Of a stretch of DNA of 37,443 nt, positions 17,186 through 28,605 are shown piece by piece. The position numbers and the translations under genes are program-made. Below the pieces are notes generated by a model that saw only the letters and a program-made list of their open reading frames with translations, did not search any database and was not told the DNA's origin. Source of the DNA: Candidatus Levyibacteriota bacterium. GTDB lineage: Bacteria > Patescibacteriota > Microgenomatia > Levybacterales > UBA12049. How positions within the stretch are numbered: position 1 is the first letter of the stretch; each line of letters begins with the position of its first letter. The DNA is taken from positions 1-37,443 of the forward strand of contig DAIDHK010000012.1 in the NCBI GenBank assembly GCA_027459725.1. Reading direction: 5' to 3'.

Positions 17186-18199
17186 TTAGGCAACTTTGTC
17201 TGCTACAAAGCTTCGAGCATCTATAGTGCTCATATTGTAGGCTGTATGGACACGAGCTTCAGGGATAGTTTGCCCAACAAAAGTAGCCAATAGCGGCTTT
17301 GGACCAATTTCAATAAACGCACTGTGTGCGTTATTTTTAACCCCTTCATCCCATAAAATAGGCATAGTAAAGCTATTTAATAAATCCTCACCCATTTGAG
17401 AAGGAGTATTAGTTGCTTTTCCAGTAGTACCTAGAATTACAGGAAATTTTGGCATAGACATATGAACAGTATTAAGTAACCTTGCAAAAGCAGGCTGCAC
17501 TGGTTCCATGAGCTTTGAATGGAATGCTCCTTTCATATCAAGATTTCTGGCCTTAAAATTCCCCGCGAATTGATTACTAATACCTGCCACCAATTCTGTT
17601 ACCTTCTTTACCTCGTCACTTATTACAATTTGTAAAGGAGAGTTAAATAGACCAATATTTACTCCTCTTTCTGCACAAAATTCCTTCACTCTAGCAATAA
17701 TACTAGGATCCTTGGAAAAAATAGCCGCCATTACTCCTTCATGCATTTTACTTGCTTCCTGAGTAAGAACTGATCTTGCCTGTATTAGCCTTAAAGCATC
17801 AGCAAATTTTAGAACATCAGCAGCTACTAAGGCAGCATATTGACCAGCACTATGGCCAGCCGAGGCATGAATATTTTTCAAAATGTCACTATTTCTTGAT
17901 TTAAAAAGTCTCCATAAAGCCACCGACTCTGCTAATAAAGCTTCTTGTGCATTTTCAGGTAAATTAAGCTCTTTAGGACTTCCTCTTAAACACAAGTTAG
18001 TTAAAGATAGTGAACCAGATCTTTTCAAAACATCATCAGCCTCTTCTAGCGTGTCTTGTATAATTGACTCTCCATGCACATCTTCTGCTAATGCTTGCAA
18101 ACCACCTTGACCCGGGAACATCAAGATAATACCTGAAGGTAGCCTAACTTCTTTATGTTCTGGAATTGGTCCTTTTGATAATCTTTCTCCGCTAAACAT
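17186..18199 (-). CDS. fabD: malonyl-CoA-ACP transacylase-like (FabD family)
   Basis: ILMFPGQGGLQ, nucleophile elbow SAGHSAGQYAALVAADVL, MKGAFHSKLMEPV, FIEIGPKPLLATFV. Confidence 0.9.
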   Translation of the reverse strand: MFSGERLSKGPIPEHKEVRLPSGIILMFPGQGGLQALAEDVHGESIIQDTLEEADDVLKRSGSLSLTNLCLRGSPKELNLPENAQEALLAESVALWRLFKSRNSDILKNIHASAGHSAGQYAALVAADVLKFADALRLIQARSVLTQEASKMHEGVMAAIFSKDPSIIARVKEFCAERGVNIGLFNSPLQIVISDEVKKVTELVAGISNQFAGNFKARNLDMKGAFHSKLMEPVQPAFARLLNTVHMSMPKFPVILGTTGKATNTPSQMGEDLLNSFTMPILWDEGVKNNAHSAFIEIGPKPLLATFVGQTIPEARVHTAYNMSTIDARSFVADKVA

Positions 18200-18205
18200 A
18201 GCATC

Positions 18206-19309
18206 TTACTTCCTATTCTCTATCAACTTCTTTATTTCCTTCATAAATCTGTCTTTACTAAACTTCACGGCCCAGGATCTGCATTCTTTTTCACTAAACT
18301 TCCTACTCTCAAACTTTTTTATTGCTTGTATAAGACTTTCTACACTTAAATCATTAAAAAATATACCTGTCTTATTCTCTAGTACGGTTTCCTTAACTCC
18401 ACCACTTCTATGGGCAATAACGGGCGTTCCAGAGGCCATACTTTCCACGGGCATGATACCAAAATCCTCATCTTCAGAAGCAAATAAATAAGCTTTAGCC
18501 CCTTTATATAATTTCCATTTCTCCTCATCGGACACCTCACCTAAAAATTCAATTTTACTATTGGCTAATAACTTCAACTCTTCTCCATAACCGGCAAAAG
18601 ATTTACCGAAAACTTTCAAAGACTTATTCAAATCAACACATGCTCGAATGATCAAATCAATATGCTTGGCTCTAGCCAATCTTCCTCCCGCCAGAAAATA
18701 ATCCTGATTCTTTTCCGCTAGATATCTATTAGGTGCGGGAATATCAACGGGAGGATAAATAACTACGGCATCTTTGCGATAAAATTTCTTAATTCTTATG
18801 GCTACTTCTTCTGAATTAGCGATATATTGATCAACATTTTGCGAGGCTTTAAAATCCTGCATTCTCAGAAAATGATTGGCCACGTGTGCGCCTGCTCTTA
18901 ACCAGGGATTTCTAGCCCAGTTTCTTGCTGTCGCATATCCATAAAGGTATCGGGGAGGTGTATGACAATAACAAAAAAGTTGTGAAGTTTTTTTGTTCAA
19001 TAAGTTCGGAACGTACGCACCCGTAGAAGAAGATATAATTACATCAAACACTGAGAAATCAAAGCTTTTGAAGACTGATCCAGATAAAAGTCTAAAGGGG
19101 CTGATTAATTTGTGTTTGAATGGAATTTTCTGCAGAAATGAAGTTCTGATATCCCAATCTGCAAATCTTTCTCTATGGGGTCCTAAAAATTGAGGTAAAT
19201 AAACTGAGGTAAATACAGGTGCATCAGGAAATAATTCATGTAATGCTTCCAATACTTTTTCCGCCCCGCCATATTCTTTAATATAATCATGCACTAATGC
19301 GACTTTCAT
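18206..19309 (-). CDS. glycosyltransferase family 4
   Basis: MKVALVHDYIKEYGGAEKVLEAL; AGGRLARAKHIDLIIRAC; SEDEDFGIMPVESMASGTPVIAHRSGGVKETV. Confidence 0.95.
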   Translation of the reverse strand: MKVALVHDYIKEYGGAEKVLEALHELFPDAPVFTSVYLPQFLGPHRERFADWDIRTSFLQKIPFKHKLISPFRLLSGSVFKSFDFSVFDVIISSSTGAYVPNLLNKKTSQLFCYCHTPPRYLYGYATARNWARNPWLRAGAHVANHFLRMQDFKASQNVDQYIANSEEVAIRIKKFYRKDAVVIYPPVDIPAPNRYLAEKNQDYFLAGGRLARAKHIDLIIRACVDLNKSLKVFGKSFAGYGEELKLLANSKIEFLGEVSDEEKWKLYKGAKAYLFASEDEDFGIMPVESMASGTPVIAHRSGGVKETVLENKTGIFFNDLSVESLIQAIKKFESRKFSEKECRSWAVKFSKDRFMKEIKKLIENRK

Positions 19310-20226
19310 AATAATTCCATCTGTCCCTCACTCTGTCTACTTTTTTTCTTTTCTCTAAAATCTAGAAAAATCTCTGTCAACCTTTTGTTTAAACTTTTAA
19401 AGTTTAACTTTTCGAAAGCTTGCTGTAAACCATGAATATCAAAGTTTTTACTGGAACAGTCTTCATGATTAAATTGCAGGGGTACATCACGTATAATAGT
19501 AGCTAATTTTTTGGCTAGTACAGCCTGCTCTGCATCAGTCGCCAACTGCATACGCTGCTTCTCTGGAACTTCATTTAAATGCTCATATAAACCTTCAAAA
19601 GTCTTAAATTTCTGTAATAAATTAGCTGCCGTTTTAGGTCCTATGCCAGTTACCCCAGGATATCCATCAGAAGCGTCTCCAACCAGAGCTTTAAAGTCGA
19701 TAAATTGTCTTGGATGAACCCCGTATTTTTCTTCTACAGCTGCTTCATCAAACAAAAGTGTCTTGGTCATACCAGTAATTAACATTAAAACTTTAGTATG
19801 TTTATCAACCAGTTGTAATAAATCTCTATCCCCTGTGACAATAATAGTCTCTATGTCTTCTCTGGCATCAATACGGGAAATAGTACCTATCACATCATCT
19901 GCTTCATAACCATCTACTGCATAAATATTAACTTTCATCTTTTCTAATACCTCATCAACTTTACCAATCTGTGTGGCAAAATCATCTGGTAATTGTGGAC
20001 GATGGGCATGGTAGCCAACATACATACTCTGACGAACAGTGGGTTTGGAACGGTCAAAACAGACAGCTAAATAGTCGGGCTTTTTCTCAGAAATCACTTT
20101 AAGAAGCATTGAAAAAAAACCATAAACAGCATTTACCACTTCACCCTTGGAGTCGGTTAAAGGAGGTAAAGCATGATATGCCCTATGCAATATCGCATTC
20201 CCATCGATAACTACCAACTTTTGCAT
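19306..20226 (-). CDS. 5'-3' exonuclease (PolA N-terminal domain-like, stand-alone)
   Basis: VIDGNAILHRAYHALPPL; VDGYEADDVIGTISR; VTGDRDLLQLVD; KALVGDASDGYPGVTGIGPKTAANLLQKF; ends at 306 aa with no polymerase domain. Confidence 0.95.
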   Translation of the reverse strand: MQKLVVIDGNAILHRAYHALPPLTDSKGEVVNAVYGFFSMLLKVISEKKPDYLAVCFDRSKPTVRQSMYVGYHAHRPQLPDDFATQIGKVDEVLEKMKVNIYAVDGYEADDVIGTISRIDAREDIETIIVTGDRDLLQLVDKHTKVLMLITGMTKTLLFDEAAVEEKYGVHPRQFIDFKALVGDASDGYPGVTGIGPKTAANLLQKFKTFEGLYEHLNEVPEKQRMQLATDAEQAVLAKKLATIIRDVPLQFNHEDCSSKNFDIHGLQQAFEKLNFKSLNKRLTEIFLDFREKKKSRQSEGQMELL

Positions 20227-20232
20227 AGGCTA

Positions 20233-20238
20233 ATTGTA
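20233..20238 (-). promoter_or_regulatory. -10 element (TACAAT) 6 nt upstream of exonuclease ATG
   Basis: Minus strand TACAAT-tagcct-ATG. Confidence 0.45.
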
Positions 20239-20254
20239 GCAAATTTTAGTGTAA

Positions 20255-20848
20255 TTAACTCAATCTAAGTTTAAGAAATGCTTCCAACTTATCTGAACGT
20301 AAAGCCCTTCTAATATTAGTCCTGTGATTTATTGGATTCCATCTTGAAGAAGATAATTCAACATTGGTAGCTCCCTCTAAGATAGTACTGTTAGGAGGAA
20401 CTACTCTGTCGTAGATTCCTCGCATGGTTAACATATGATCTTTTTGTTCTGCAGTTAGATAAGGATATATTTGTGACTCAAAATGGACTACCGCTTCACG
20501 AACCACAGGATTTTTTCTTGCTTCCTCTTCCAGAACTGAAGTGTTATTCACTCCTCTTCTTAAACTACCAGCTACATTGACCAAGGCATACATTTCCTCT
20601 AAATCATGCCCTGCAGCAAAAACTAAACTTGCGCTTGTATCCACTCCAATGGCTGCTTTAAAACCACGAAATCGCATTTCATGACGCACCCTTCTTATTT
20701 TCTGCTCTAGAGATTCTTGCGGATTTAGCCAATTACCTGACATCACTCGCACATCAAATCCTGCCTCTACTAAACCCATTGAATTCCTAGATATACGTTT
20801 AATGTTATCACTAGCCCCTGGTAATAATAAGATTCTTGGTCTTTCCAT
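20255..20848 (-). CDS. hypothetical protein (197 aa; possible alpha/beta-hydrolase-like)
   Basis: ILLLPGASDN...GVDTSASLVFAAG; family assignment weak. Confidence 0.6.
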   Translation of the reverse strand: MERPRILLLPGASDNIKRISRNSMGLVEAGFDVRVMSGNWLNPQESLEQKIRRVRHEMRFRGFKAAIGVDTSASLVFAAGHDLEEMYALVNVAGSLRRGVNNTSVLEEEARKNPVVREAVVHFESQIYPYLTAEQKDHMLTMRGIYDRVVPPNSTILEGATNVELSSSRWNPINHRTNIRRALRSDKLEAFLKLRLS

Positions 20849-20883
20849 ATCTGATACTTAAACAAAATTTTAAAGATCCCCAA

Positions 20884-21711
20884 CTAAACAAATCCTACTC
20901 CTTTCTCAGGTAAGACAACTTGCGGCAATAAGTATTCTCCATATCTTGTTTCAACTTCTTCTTTAAATCCGTTATCTACTAATCTTATTAATTCTCCTCT
21001 CACTACCTCTCGGAATTCTTGTTGTGCTTCTGGAGATAATAATAGAAGTAAGGGAGGTACATAGGACATCATTTTGTCTAATGCTTTACAATGCCGCTGC
21101 TTCAATTCGGGTGTAATTAAATCTCCATGTAGCACCGGATTATATACATATTCAGCTCCAGTACGACTTACAGAATGTGCATTATCAATGAAGTTAGTAA
21201 ATAAAGCTTCTTTATCAGTAACATTCATACCTTTTTGTAGAGAATGTTTTACACCTTCATACCGAGAATATATTGATAAGACTTCTGCCTGCTGCCCATC
21301 TCTAACATACTTTTTAATCATTAATCTGGTAATCAGTGATTCAGCACGTTTTACTCTTTTACCTTTTCTAGAGTCTCTTAGACCCCCTACCGCAGGCACA
21401 TCACCCACAACTATTTCTGCGGCATCATGCACTATAATCATACGCTGAATATCCTATAAATTTACTTCCGATGCAAGATATGGTCTGGAACTGACAATAT
21501 CCGATAAAATACCTGCCAAAGCAAAAATATGATGCATATCATGCTCGTTTAATCCTTCTACCAAAGGAGTTAATTGCTCATCCTGCCAGCGAGGAGTATT
21601 TCGCATCCCTCTTTCAAATGAACGTCTGTGTTTTCTTTTTAAGCTAGCTTTATAAAAAACTTTTGTTTCAGAAGAAAATAAACTTGAGCTAAGAATAGTT
21701 TCAACTGACAT
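20884..21711 (-). pseudogene. HD-domain phosphohydrolase gene interrupted by one in-frame TAG
   Basis: ORFs 21454-21711 and 20884-21441 are in the same frame: NEHDMHHIFALAGILSDIVSSRPYLASEVNL*DIQRMIIVHDAAEIVVGDVPAVGG; TAG at 21454-21456. May instead be a read-through gene. Confidence 0.7.
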
Positions 21712-21729
21712 AAATTATATTTACCAAAC

Positions 21730-23607
21730 TTAGGCTTTAGCAACAGCTGGAGTAACTTTGGGACCGATTAATTTGACGAATTCGTCTGCATCCATAGTTT
21801 CTTTTTTCAATAACTCCGCCGCTAATAAATCCAACTTGCCGCGCAATTTAGTTAAGATACTCAACGCTTGTTTGTAAGCTTTATCAGTCATCTTTTTAAC
21901 TTCTTCATCTACTCTGGCAGCCATTTCGGGCGATAACTCAGATTGTTCATATATATTTTGTCTGTCTCCTTCAAAATCAATAGGTCCTAAACTACTCATA
22001 CCAAATTTCATAACCATAGCACGTGCTACATGGGTAGCCTTTTCAATATCTGAGCCGGCACCGGTTGTCATTTCGTCAAAAACTATTTGTTCCGCAGCTC
22101 TTCCACCTAACATTGCTACTATTTGCTCTAAAAGATGTGTCTTTGTTTCATGAGTCCTTTCAATTGGCTCCATCATGGTGTGACCCAACGCCATACCACG
22201 CCTCACAATAGAAATACGATGCACAGGCTCCAAATGAGGTAATTCCCACATCACTAGGGCATGACCTGCTTCATGATATGCCGTCATCTTACGGTCATCC
22301 TCAGACTGCAGTTGCTTTTTCTCCGGTCCCAGTTTAACTTTAGTCGCAGCTTCTTCCAAATCCATCATATCAATAGCTTTTTTGCTCAATCGTGCCGCCA
22401 AGATAGCTGATTCATTTAACATATTTTCCAAATCAGCACCAGAAAACCCAACTGTACGACGAGCAACTTTATCCCAATCAACTTCCGGGGTAAATGGCTT
22501 ACCCTTAGCATGAATGGCCAGAATGGCTTTGCGCCCTTCAACATCTGGCAAATCCAAGGTGACACGACGATCAAAACGTCCGGGACGAACTAAAGCTGGA
22601 TCCAGTACGTCAGGACGATTAGTAGCTGCCATTACAACAATTTGCTCATTAGGGTTAAATCCATCCATTTCAACTAAAATTTGGTTTAAAGTTTGTTCTC
22701 TTTCGTCATGCCCCCCCATCAATCCAGCTCCACGCTGACGGCCAATAGCATCTATTTCATCTATGAAAATAATAGCTGGCTGACTTTTCTTAGCAGTGTT
22801 AAACAAATCGCGCACGCGACTGGCACCTACACCTACCAGCATTTCCATAAATTCAGAACCGGCCATTGAGAAGAAGGCCACATTGGCTTCCCCCGCAGTA
22901 GCACGAGCAAGTAACGTCTTTCCTGTACCTGCGGGTCCAACCATCAAGACACCTTTTGGTGTACGTGCACCCATAGATTTGTACTTTCCTGGGTTTTTTA
23001 AAAAATCTACAATTTCTGTTAATTCTTGTTTTGCTTCATCAACACCAGCTACATTGGCAAAGGTAGTACGGGGATTGTCTTTATTAAAAAGTTTGGCGCG
23101 TGATTGTCCAAAAGAAAAAATATTTTCCTGGGTACCTCTGGCTTGACGAAACATGAAATATAAAAAGCCAATTAATAAAACTACCGGGACTACACCACCT
23201 AAAAAATTAAGCCAGTTAGCTAAAGAGTTGTCAGTAACCACATTAACTTTGACTGTATCAGGAATTGGAGCACCTGCATTCTTAAAGAAGGTATAGACAT
23301 CTGTTCCCGGATCTCTATTAGCAGATATAACCAAACCATTATTTTCTGTAGCTGTAAATTTATCGGTCGTAACGGTAATGGATTTTACCTTACCCGCCTT
23401 AATATCACTAACAATTTGAGATACACTCACCATTTTACTGTTATCTACTGGAACACTAAGTGCCGCAAAAATAAATAAAAGAAAAATAAATAAAAAGCCG
23501 TAAATTACGGCTGATTTCCATGAAAATTTCTTATTGAACTTTGCATTAAGCTGTTTGGACAATTTATTACCGTTTGTTTTTTTATTTGTAGAGTTATTAG
23601 AGGCCAT
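21730..23607 (-). CDS. ftsH: ATP-dependent zinc metalloprotease FtsH
   Basis: [40 protein letters not shown], zinc motif HEAGHALV. Start moved to ATG 23607 (ORF called from TTG 23619). Confidence 0.98.
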   Translation of the reverse strand: MASNNSTNKKTNGNKLSKQLNAKFNKKFSWKSAVIYGFLFIFLLFIFAALSVPVDNSKMVSVSQIVSDIKAGKVKSITVTTDKFTATENNGLVISANRDPGTDVYTFFKNAGAPIPDTVKVNVVTDNSLANWLNFLGGVVPVVLLIGFLYFMFRQARGTQENIFSFGQSRAKLFNKDNPRTTFANVAGVDEAKQELTEIVDFLKNPGKYKSMGARTPKGVLMVGPAGTGKTLLARATAGEANVAFFSMAGSEFMEMLVGVGASRVRDLFNTAKKSQPAIIFIDEIDAIGRQRGAGLMGGHDEREQTLNQILVEMDGFNPNEQIVVMAATNRPDVLDPALVRPGRFDRRVTLDLPDVEGRKAILAIHAKGKPFTPEVDWDKVARRTVGFSGADLENMLNESAILAARLSKKAIDMMDLEEAATKVKLGPEKKQLQSEDDRKMTAYHEAGHALVMWELPHLEPVHRISIVRRGMALGHTMMEPIERTHETKTHLLEQIVAMLGGRAAEQIVFDEMTTGAGSDIEKATHVARAMVMKFGMSSLGPIDFEGDRQNIYEQSELSPEMAARVDEEVKKMTDKAYKQALSILTKLRGKLDLLAAELLKKETMDADEFVKLIGPKVTPAVAKA

Positions 23608-23618
23608 AAGTATGAGCA

Positions 23619-23624
23619 ATTATA
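23619..23624 (-). promoter_or_regulatory. -10 element (TATAAT) 11 nt upstream of ftsH ATG
   Basis: Minus strand TATAAT-tgctcatactt-ATG. Confidence 0.5.
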
Positions 23625-23707
23625 GCAGAAATGAGGAAATTTTTCTAGAGAAAAACTTATTCTTTATACCCAAGATTGAGGCTGACCTTACATTTCTTGC
23701 ATTTCCC

Positions 23708-24559
23708 TTACATGTTTTTTAATTTAAGAAAGGCTATTAAGGGAAAATGATCTGAGCCTATTGTTTCAACTCTGGCTGCCCCTTCCGATTCAAGATTTTG
23801 TACCCAGATATAATCCAATTTTTGTCTAAAATGTAAATTAAAATTCTCTATTATTTTTTTGGCGAGCAGACCATCTCTTCCCATATTAGCCTGATAAATA
23901 TCATGGCTCCAATCTATCTTGTTAGTTACATCAAAAAAATCATAATTAGCAAAAATATCCTGTAAATCTTTACGTTCACGATCCTTAAAAATAATATTAA
24001 CTGTATTGAAATCTCCCGCTATCACGGTACATTCGACCATAGAAAGTGTCTTTAGATGATCAAGTAAAAACCTGACTTGACGTTTACGGTGTGAAGCACC
24101 CCCTAATAAATCAGCATGTACAGAACATACTCTAATCTTTTGTTTATTTAACATAAAATCTATCACTAAACCACGACGAATAATCAATTTACCAGTAAAT
24201 CCAATCATACGCGAAAATATTTTTTCATGACTCCGGGGTTCTCTCCTTTCGGGGAGAAGCACGATCTCAGAACCTATTCTTTTAAGCACTTTTTCGTTCC
24301 AGATGATAGCATTGCCAAATGCCATTGGTTGAGTTGTGTCTGAAAGCGACCATTCCGCCTGCCAATCTTTGCCTAATCGTTTGAGCACTTTAGTAATAAT
24401 AAACTGTTCACCCTCCCCTGGAGCCACTTCCTGTAGACAAAAAATATCTACACCTTCTTTGGCCATCTCATAAATATTTTTAATCAATCTCTCCGGCTGA
24501 CGCGAAACTTCTAGATTATATGTAGCGACATTCAAGGTTTGCGAAGCACTCTTAACCAT
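23708..24559 (-). CDS. endonuclease/exonuclease/phosphatase (EEP) family protein
   Basis: VATYNLEVSR, IFCLQEV, VIAGDFNTVN, DYIWVQNLES, GSDHFPLIAFL. Confidence 0.92.
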   Translation of the reverse strand: MVKSASQTLNVATYNLEVSRQPERLIKNIYEMAKEGVDIFCLQEVAPGEGEQFIITKVLKRLGKDWQAEWSLSDTTQPMAFGNAIIWNEKVLKRIGSEIVLLPERREPRSHEKIFSRMIGFTGKLIIRRGLVIDFMLNKQKIRVCSVHADLLGGASHRKRQVRFLLDHLKTLSMVECTVIAGDFNTVNIIFKDRERKDLQDIFANYDFFDVTNKIDWSHDIYQANMGRDGLLAKKIIENFNLHFRQKLDYIWVQNLESEGAARVETIGSDHFPLIAFLKLKNM

Positions 24560-24565
24560 GTAAGT

Positions 24566-24571
24566 ATTCTA
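24566..24571 (-). promoter_or_regulatory. -10 element (TAGAAT) 6 nt upstream of EEP gene ATG
   Basis: Minus strand TAGAAT-acttac-ATG. Confidence 0.4.
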
Positions 24572-24592
24572 ACATAGCCACAGACATAAAAC

Positions 24593-25600
24593 TCACCTGT
24601 AGATGAGTCCCATTTTGGTTTTTACTTCCTGGATGGTTTCTCTAGCTCGTATCAAACATTTTTCACGACTTTCAGCAATAATCTCATCTACTTCCTGAGG
24701 ATGCTCTTCAAAATATTTACGTTTTTCCTGCAAAGGTTGCAGTTCGTTAAAAATCAAATTAGCTAATTCTTCTTTCATTTGGCTATAGCGAATCGTTTTA
24801 TCACGATATTCGTTTTCGTATTTTTCATATATATGATCTAAGGAGCCATCCTGCTTATTTGTAAAAAGATATAACAAGGTAAACAAAGCACCCACCCCTT
24901 CTTTATCCCGTTCAATTTGTCCACCAACTTTTCCACTATCTGTAGGGGCATTTGCCAACCGTTTTCTGATTGTCTCCAGATCGTCTGTTAAAGTTATATA
25001 ACTTCCCTCTACTGACTTACTCATCTTGCCATTCCCAGTTAGCGAGGGCACATATTCCCCCTCTGTGTTAAATCGATGCGGTTGTGGAAAAGTTTCACCA
25101 AACATAGAGTTAAACTTGCGCACAATTTCTCTTGTAACCTCGATATGGGGCTCTTGATCAATGCCAACCGGCACTAACTCACCTTTATATAACATAATGT
25201 CAGCTGCCATTAACACAGGATAAAAAAGTAATCCCATATTTACATACTTGGGGTACTGTGCTTTCTTATCCTTGTAGGTAGGTAAATCTTCTAAACGAGA
25301 AACTGGATAAATTGTCGACAACAGATATGCTAACTCTGTATGTTCAGGTATTTGCGATTGAATTTCCAACAAACATTTCTTAGGATCCAACCCAGCTGCT
25401 AAATAATCAATAATAATCTCTCTCACATTTGTCTGCAAAATCTTTGTGTCATAAGGAGTTGTAATAGCATGTAAATCCACCACAGAGAAAATACAGTCAT
25501 AGTCTTCCTGTACAGTCAACATCCCCTTTACAGCACCTAGATAATTACCAATGTGTAATCGATTAGTCGCCCGAATTCCAGAATAAACCTTCTTTTTCAT
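24593..25600 (-). CDS. trpS: tryptophanyl-tRNA synthetase
   Basis: YSGIRATNRLHIGNYLGAVKG, PVLMAADIMLYKGELVPVGIDQEPHIEVTREI, KMSKS motif (GKMSKSVEGSYI). Start at MKKKVYSG; ORF extends to 25618. Confidence 0.98.
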   Translation of the reverse strand: MKKKVYSGIRATNRLHIGNYLGAVKGMLTVQEDYDCIFSVVDLHAITTPYDTKILQTNVREIIIDYLAAGLDPKKCLLEIQSQIPEHTELAYLLSTIYPVSRLEDLPTYKDKKAQYPKYVNMGLLFYPVLMAADIMLYKGELVPVGIDQEPHIEVTREIVRKFNSMFGETFPQPHRFNTEGEYVPSLTGNGKMSKSVEGSYITLTDDLETIRKRLANAPTDSGKVGGQIERDKEGVGALFTLLYLFTNKQDGSLDHIYEKYENEYRDKTIRYSQMKEELANLIFNELQPLQEKRKYFEEHPQEVDEIIAESREKCLIRARETIQEVKTKMGLIYR

Positions 25601-25608
25601 ATAGCCTG

Positions 25609-25614
25609 AGTATA
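25609..25614 (-). promoter_or_regulatory. -10 element (TATACT) 8 nt upstream of trpS ATG
   Basis: Minus strand TATACT-caggctat-ATG. Confidence 0.5.
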
Positions 25615-25763
25615 GCATAGATTATTTATCATTTTGATCTTTGTACACATAACATTGAGAATACTAATCTTCATCTTTAAATGATATATAAACTAAAACA
25701 CCGGGTTACAGCTGCCCTTCTCTTGAGATTGTTATATCGGCAGTCAAAAATTGAATACCTTTA

Positions 25764-27056
<1,293 letters not shown>

Positions 27057-27115
27057 TCATTCAAGATAAAAAATATAAGTGTAGTAAGAAGTTGGATTAC
27101 TTCAAATATTAGATA

Positions 27116-28516
27116 TTAGGACTTAGGACTTAGATTTAATACTTCTTTACTAAACTGTTCTCCTCTCTCCTTATAGTTTTTAAACATACCAAAACTGGCA
27201 CATGCAGGTGACAATAGGACTATATCACCTGGCTGAGCAATCACACTAGCTGCCTTTACAATCTGCTCCATGGTTTTTGCCCCTTCCACTAAAAATACTT
27301 CCCTTCCATCCTCTCTCATACCCCATACTCCATCTCCAATCTCCTCTTTTATTCTTTCCCATTCCAATCCAATACCAATAATTGCTCTAATATTCTTTGC
27401 TAAACGAATATTTCTGCCTAATTCAGAAAAATCACTATTCTTGCTTGAACCACCTAGAATTAATATCTCAGGTCGCTCAAATGCATTCATCGCAGCAATG
27501 GCAGTCTCTGGGGTAGTAGAGAATGAATCATCATAATAACGCACTCCATCTAACTCGCGTATTAACTGTAGACGGTGTTTTAAACCCTTAAACGTTTTGA
27601 GGACTGCTGAAATGTTATGTCTTTTTACACCTGCTAAAGTAGCAGCCATGACAGCGGCACAAACATTTTCTAAATTATGTTTTCCGGGTAAGAGAATATG
27701 TTCTGTCTTAATTATTTCTTCATCTACCCCCAAACCTACCATATGTACCGCACTATCTTTAACAAAACAGCCAATGGCACTATCACGTTCTGTGCTCACA
27801 TGAAATACTTTTGCTTCTGTATAGATGTCTGATTCATTGGATGCAATATAATCGCGGTTGATCACTGCATAATCATCTGCTTGTTGATGACGAAGAATAT
27901 TTCTCTTGGCATCAATATATTCATAAACATCTTTATGATAATCCAGATGCTCACTTGTAATCATCAATATCACAGCAATGTGAGGGCTTCTTGTCAGGTC
28001 TATCAATTGAAAACTGGATAATTCAAGTATAACTTTAGATTGTTCATCTAGTTTATCCAAAAAGTCTAAAGGGGGCTTTCCTATGTTCCCTCCTAGGTAC
28101 GCAGATATACCTTCTTTTATTAACATTTCATAGATCAGAGTGGATGTAGTTCCTTTACCCTTGGTACCAGTTACCCCGATAATTTCAACTGGACATAAGT
28201 CGAAAAATAATTGTGTATGAGAAGTCAATACCCCACCCTTTTTTTTAAATTCAACTAATTCTTCACGAAATGGAGAGATACCTGGACTACGAAAAATCAC
28301 ATCATAGTCAGTTAACTTTGCAAACACATCACAGCCTAATAAAAATTTAATCCCCTTCTCTTTTAATGTCTGAATTGAAAGATTATCTAGTGTCAATTGT
28401 TCATCCAATACAACAGGTGTAATACCATGCTTGACTAGATAATTAACCGTAGATATTCCTTCTACTCCCAAACCGAGTATAGCAACTTTTTTATTTTGTA
28501 ATTCTTCTATTCGCAT
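27116..28516 (-). CDS. murD: UDP-N-acetylmuramoylalanine--D-glutamate ligase
   Basis: VAILGLGVEGISTVNYL, EIIGVTGTKGKGTTSTLIYEML, LELSSFQL, LKGLKHRLQLIRELDGVRYYDDSFSTTPETAIAAM, VLLSPACASFGMFKNYKERGEQF. Confidence 0.97.
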   Translation of the reverse strand: MRIEELQNKKVAILGLGVEGISTVNYLVKHGITPVVLDEQLTLDNLSIQTLKEKGIKFLLGCDVFAKLTDYDVIFRSPGISPFREELVEFKKKGGVLTSHTQLFFDLCPVEIIGVTGTKGKGTTSTLIYEMLIKEGISAYLGGNIGKPPLDFLDKLDEQSKVILELSSFQLIDLTRSPHIAVILMITSEHLDYHKDVYEYIDAKRNILRHQQADDYAVINRDYIASNESDIYTEAKVFHVSTERDSAIGCFVKDSAVHMVGLGVDEEIIKTEHILLPGKHNLENVCAAVMAATLAGVKRHNISAVLKTFKGLKHRLQLIRELDGVRYYDDSFSTTPETAIAAMNAFERPEILILGGSSKNSDFSELGRNIRLAKNIRAIIGIGLEWERIKEEIGDGVWGMREDGREVFLVEGAKTMEQIVKAASVIAQPGDIVLLSPACASFGMFKNYKERGEQFSKEVLNLSPKS

Positions 28517-28605
28517 AAATTATCTTAATACTCTGATATTATACCTATCGCCATTGACAAAGGCAAAAAAAAGTTTCATGATAAATTCAGCATTAACTCA
28601 GAAAT

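Noticed and set aside
25620-25763. T-box riboswitch upstream of or between trpS and tgt
   Set aside because: No T-box consensus and trpS has a -10 only 8 nt from its ATG, leaving no leader.
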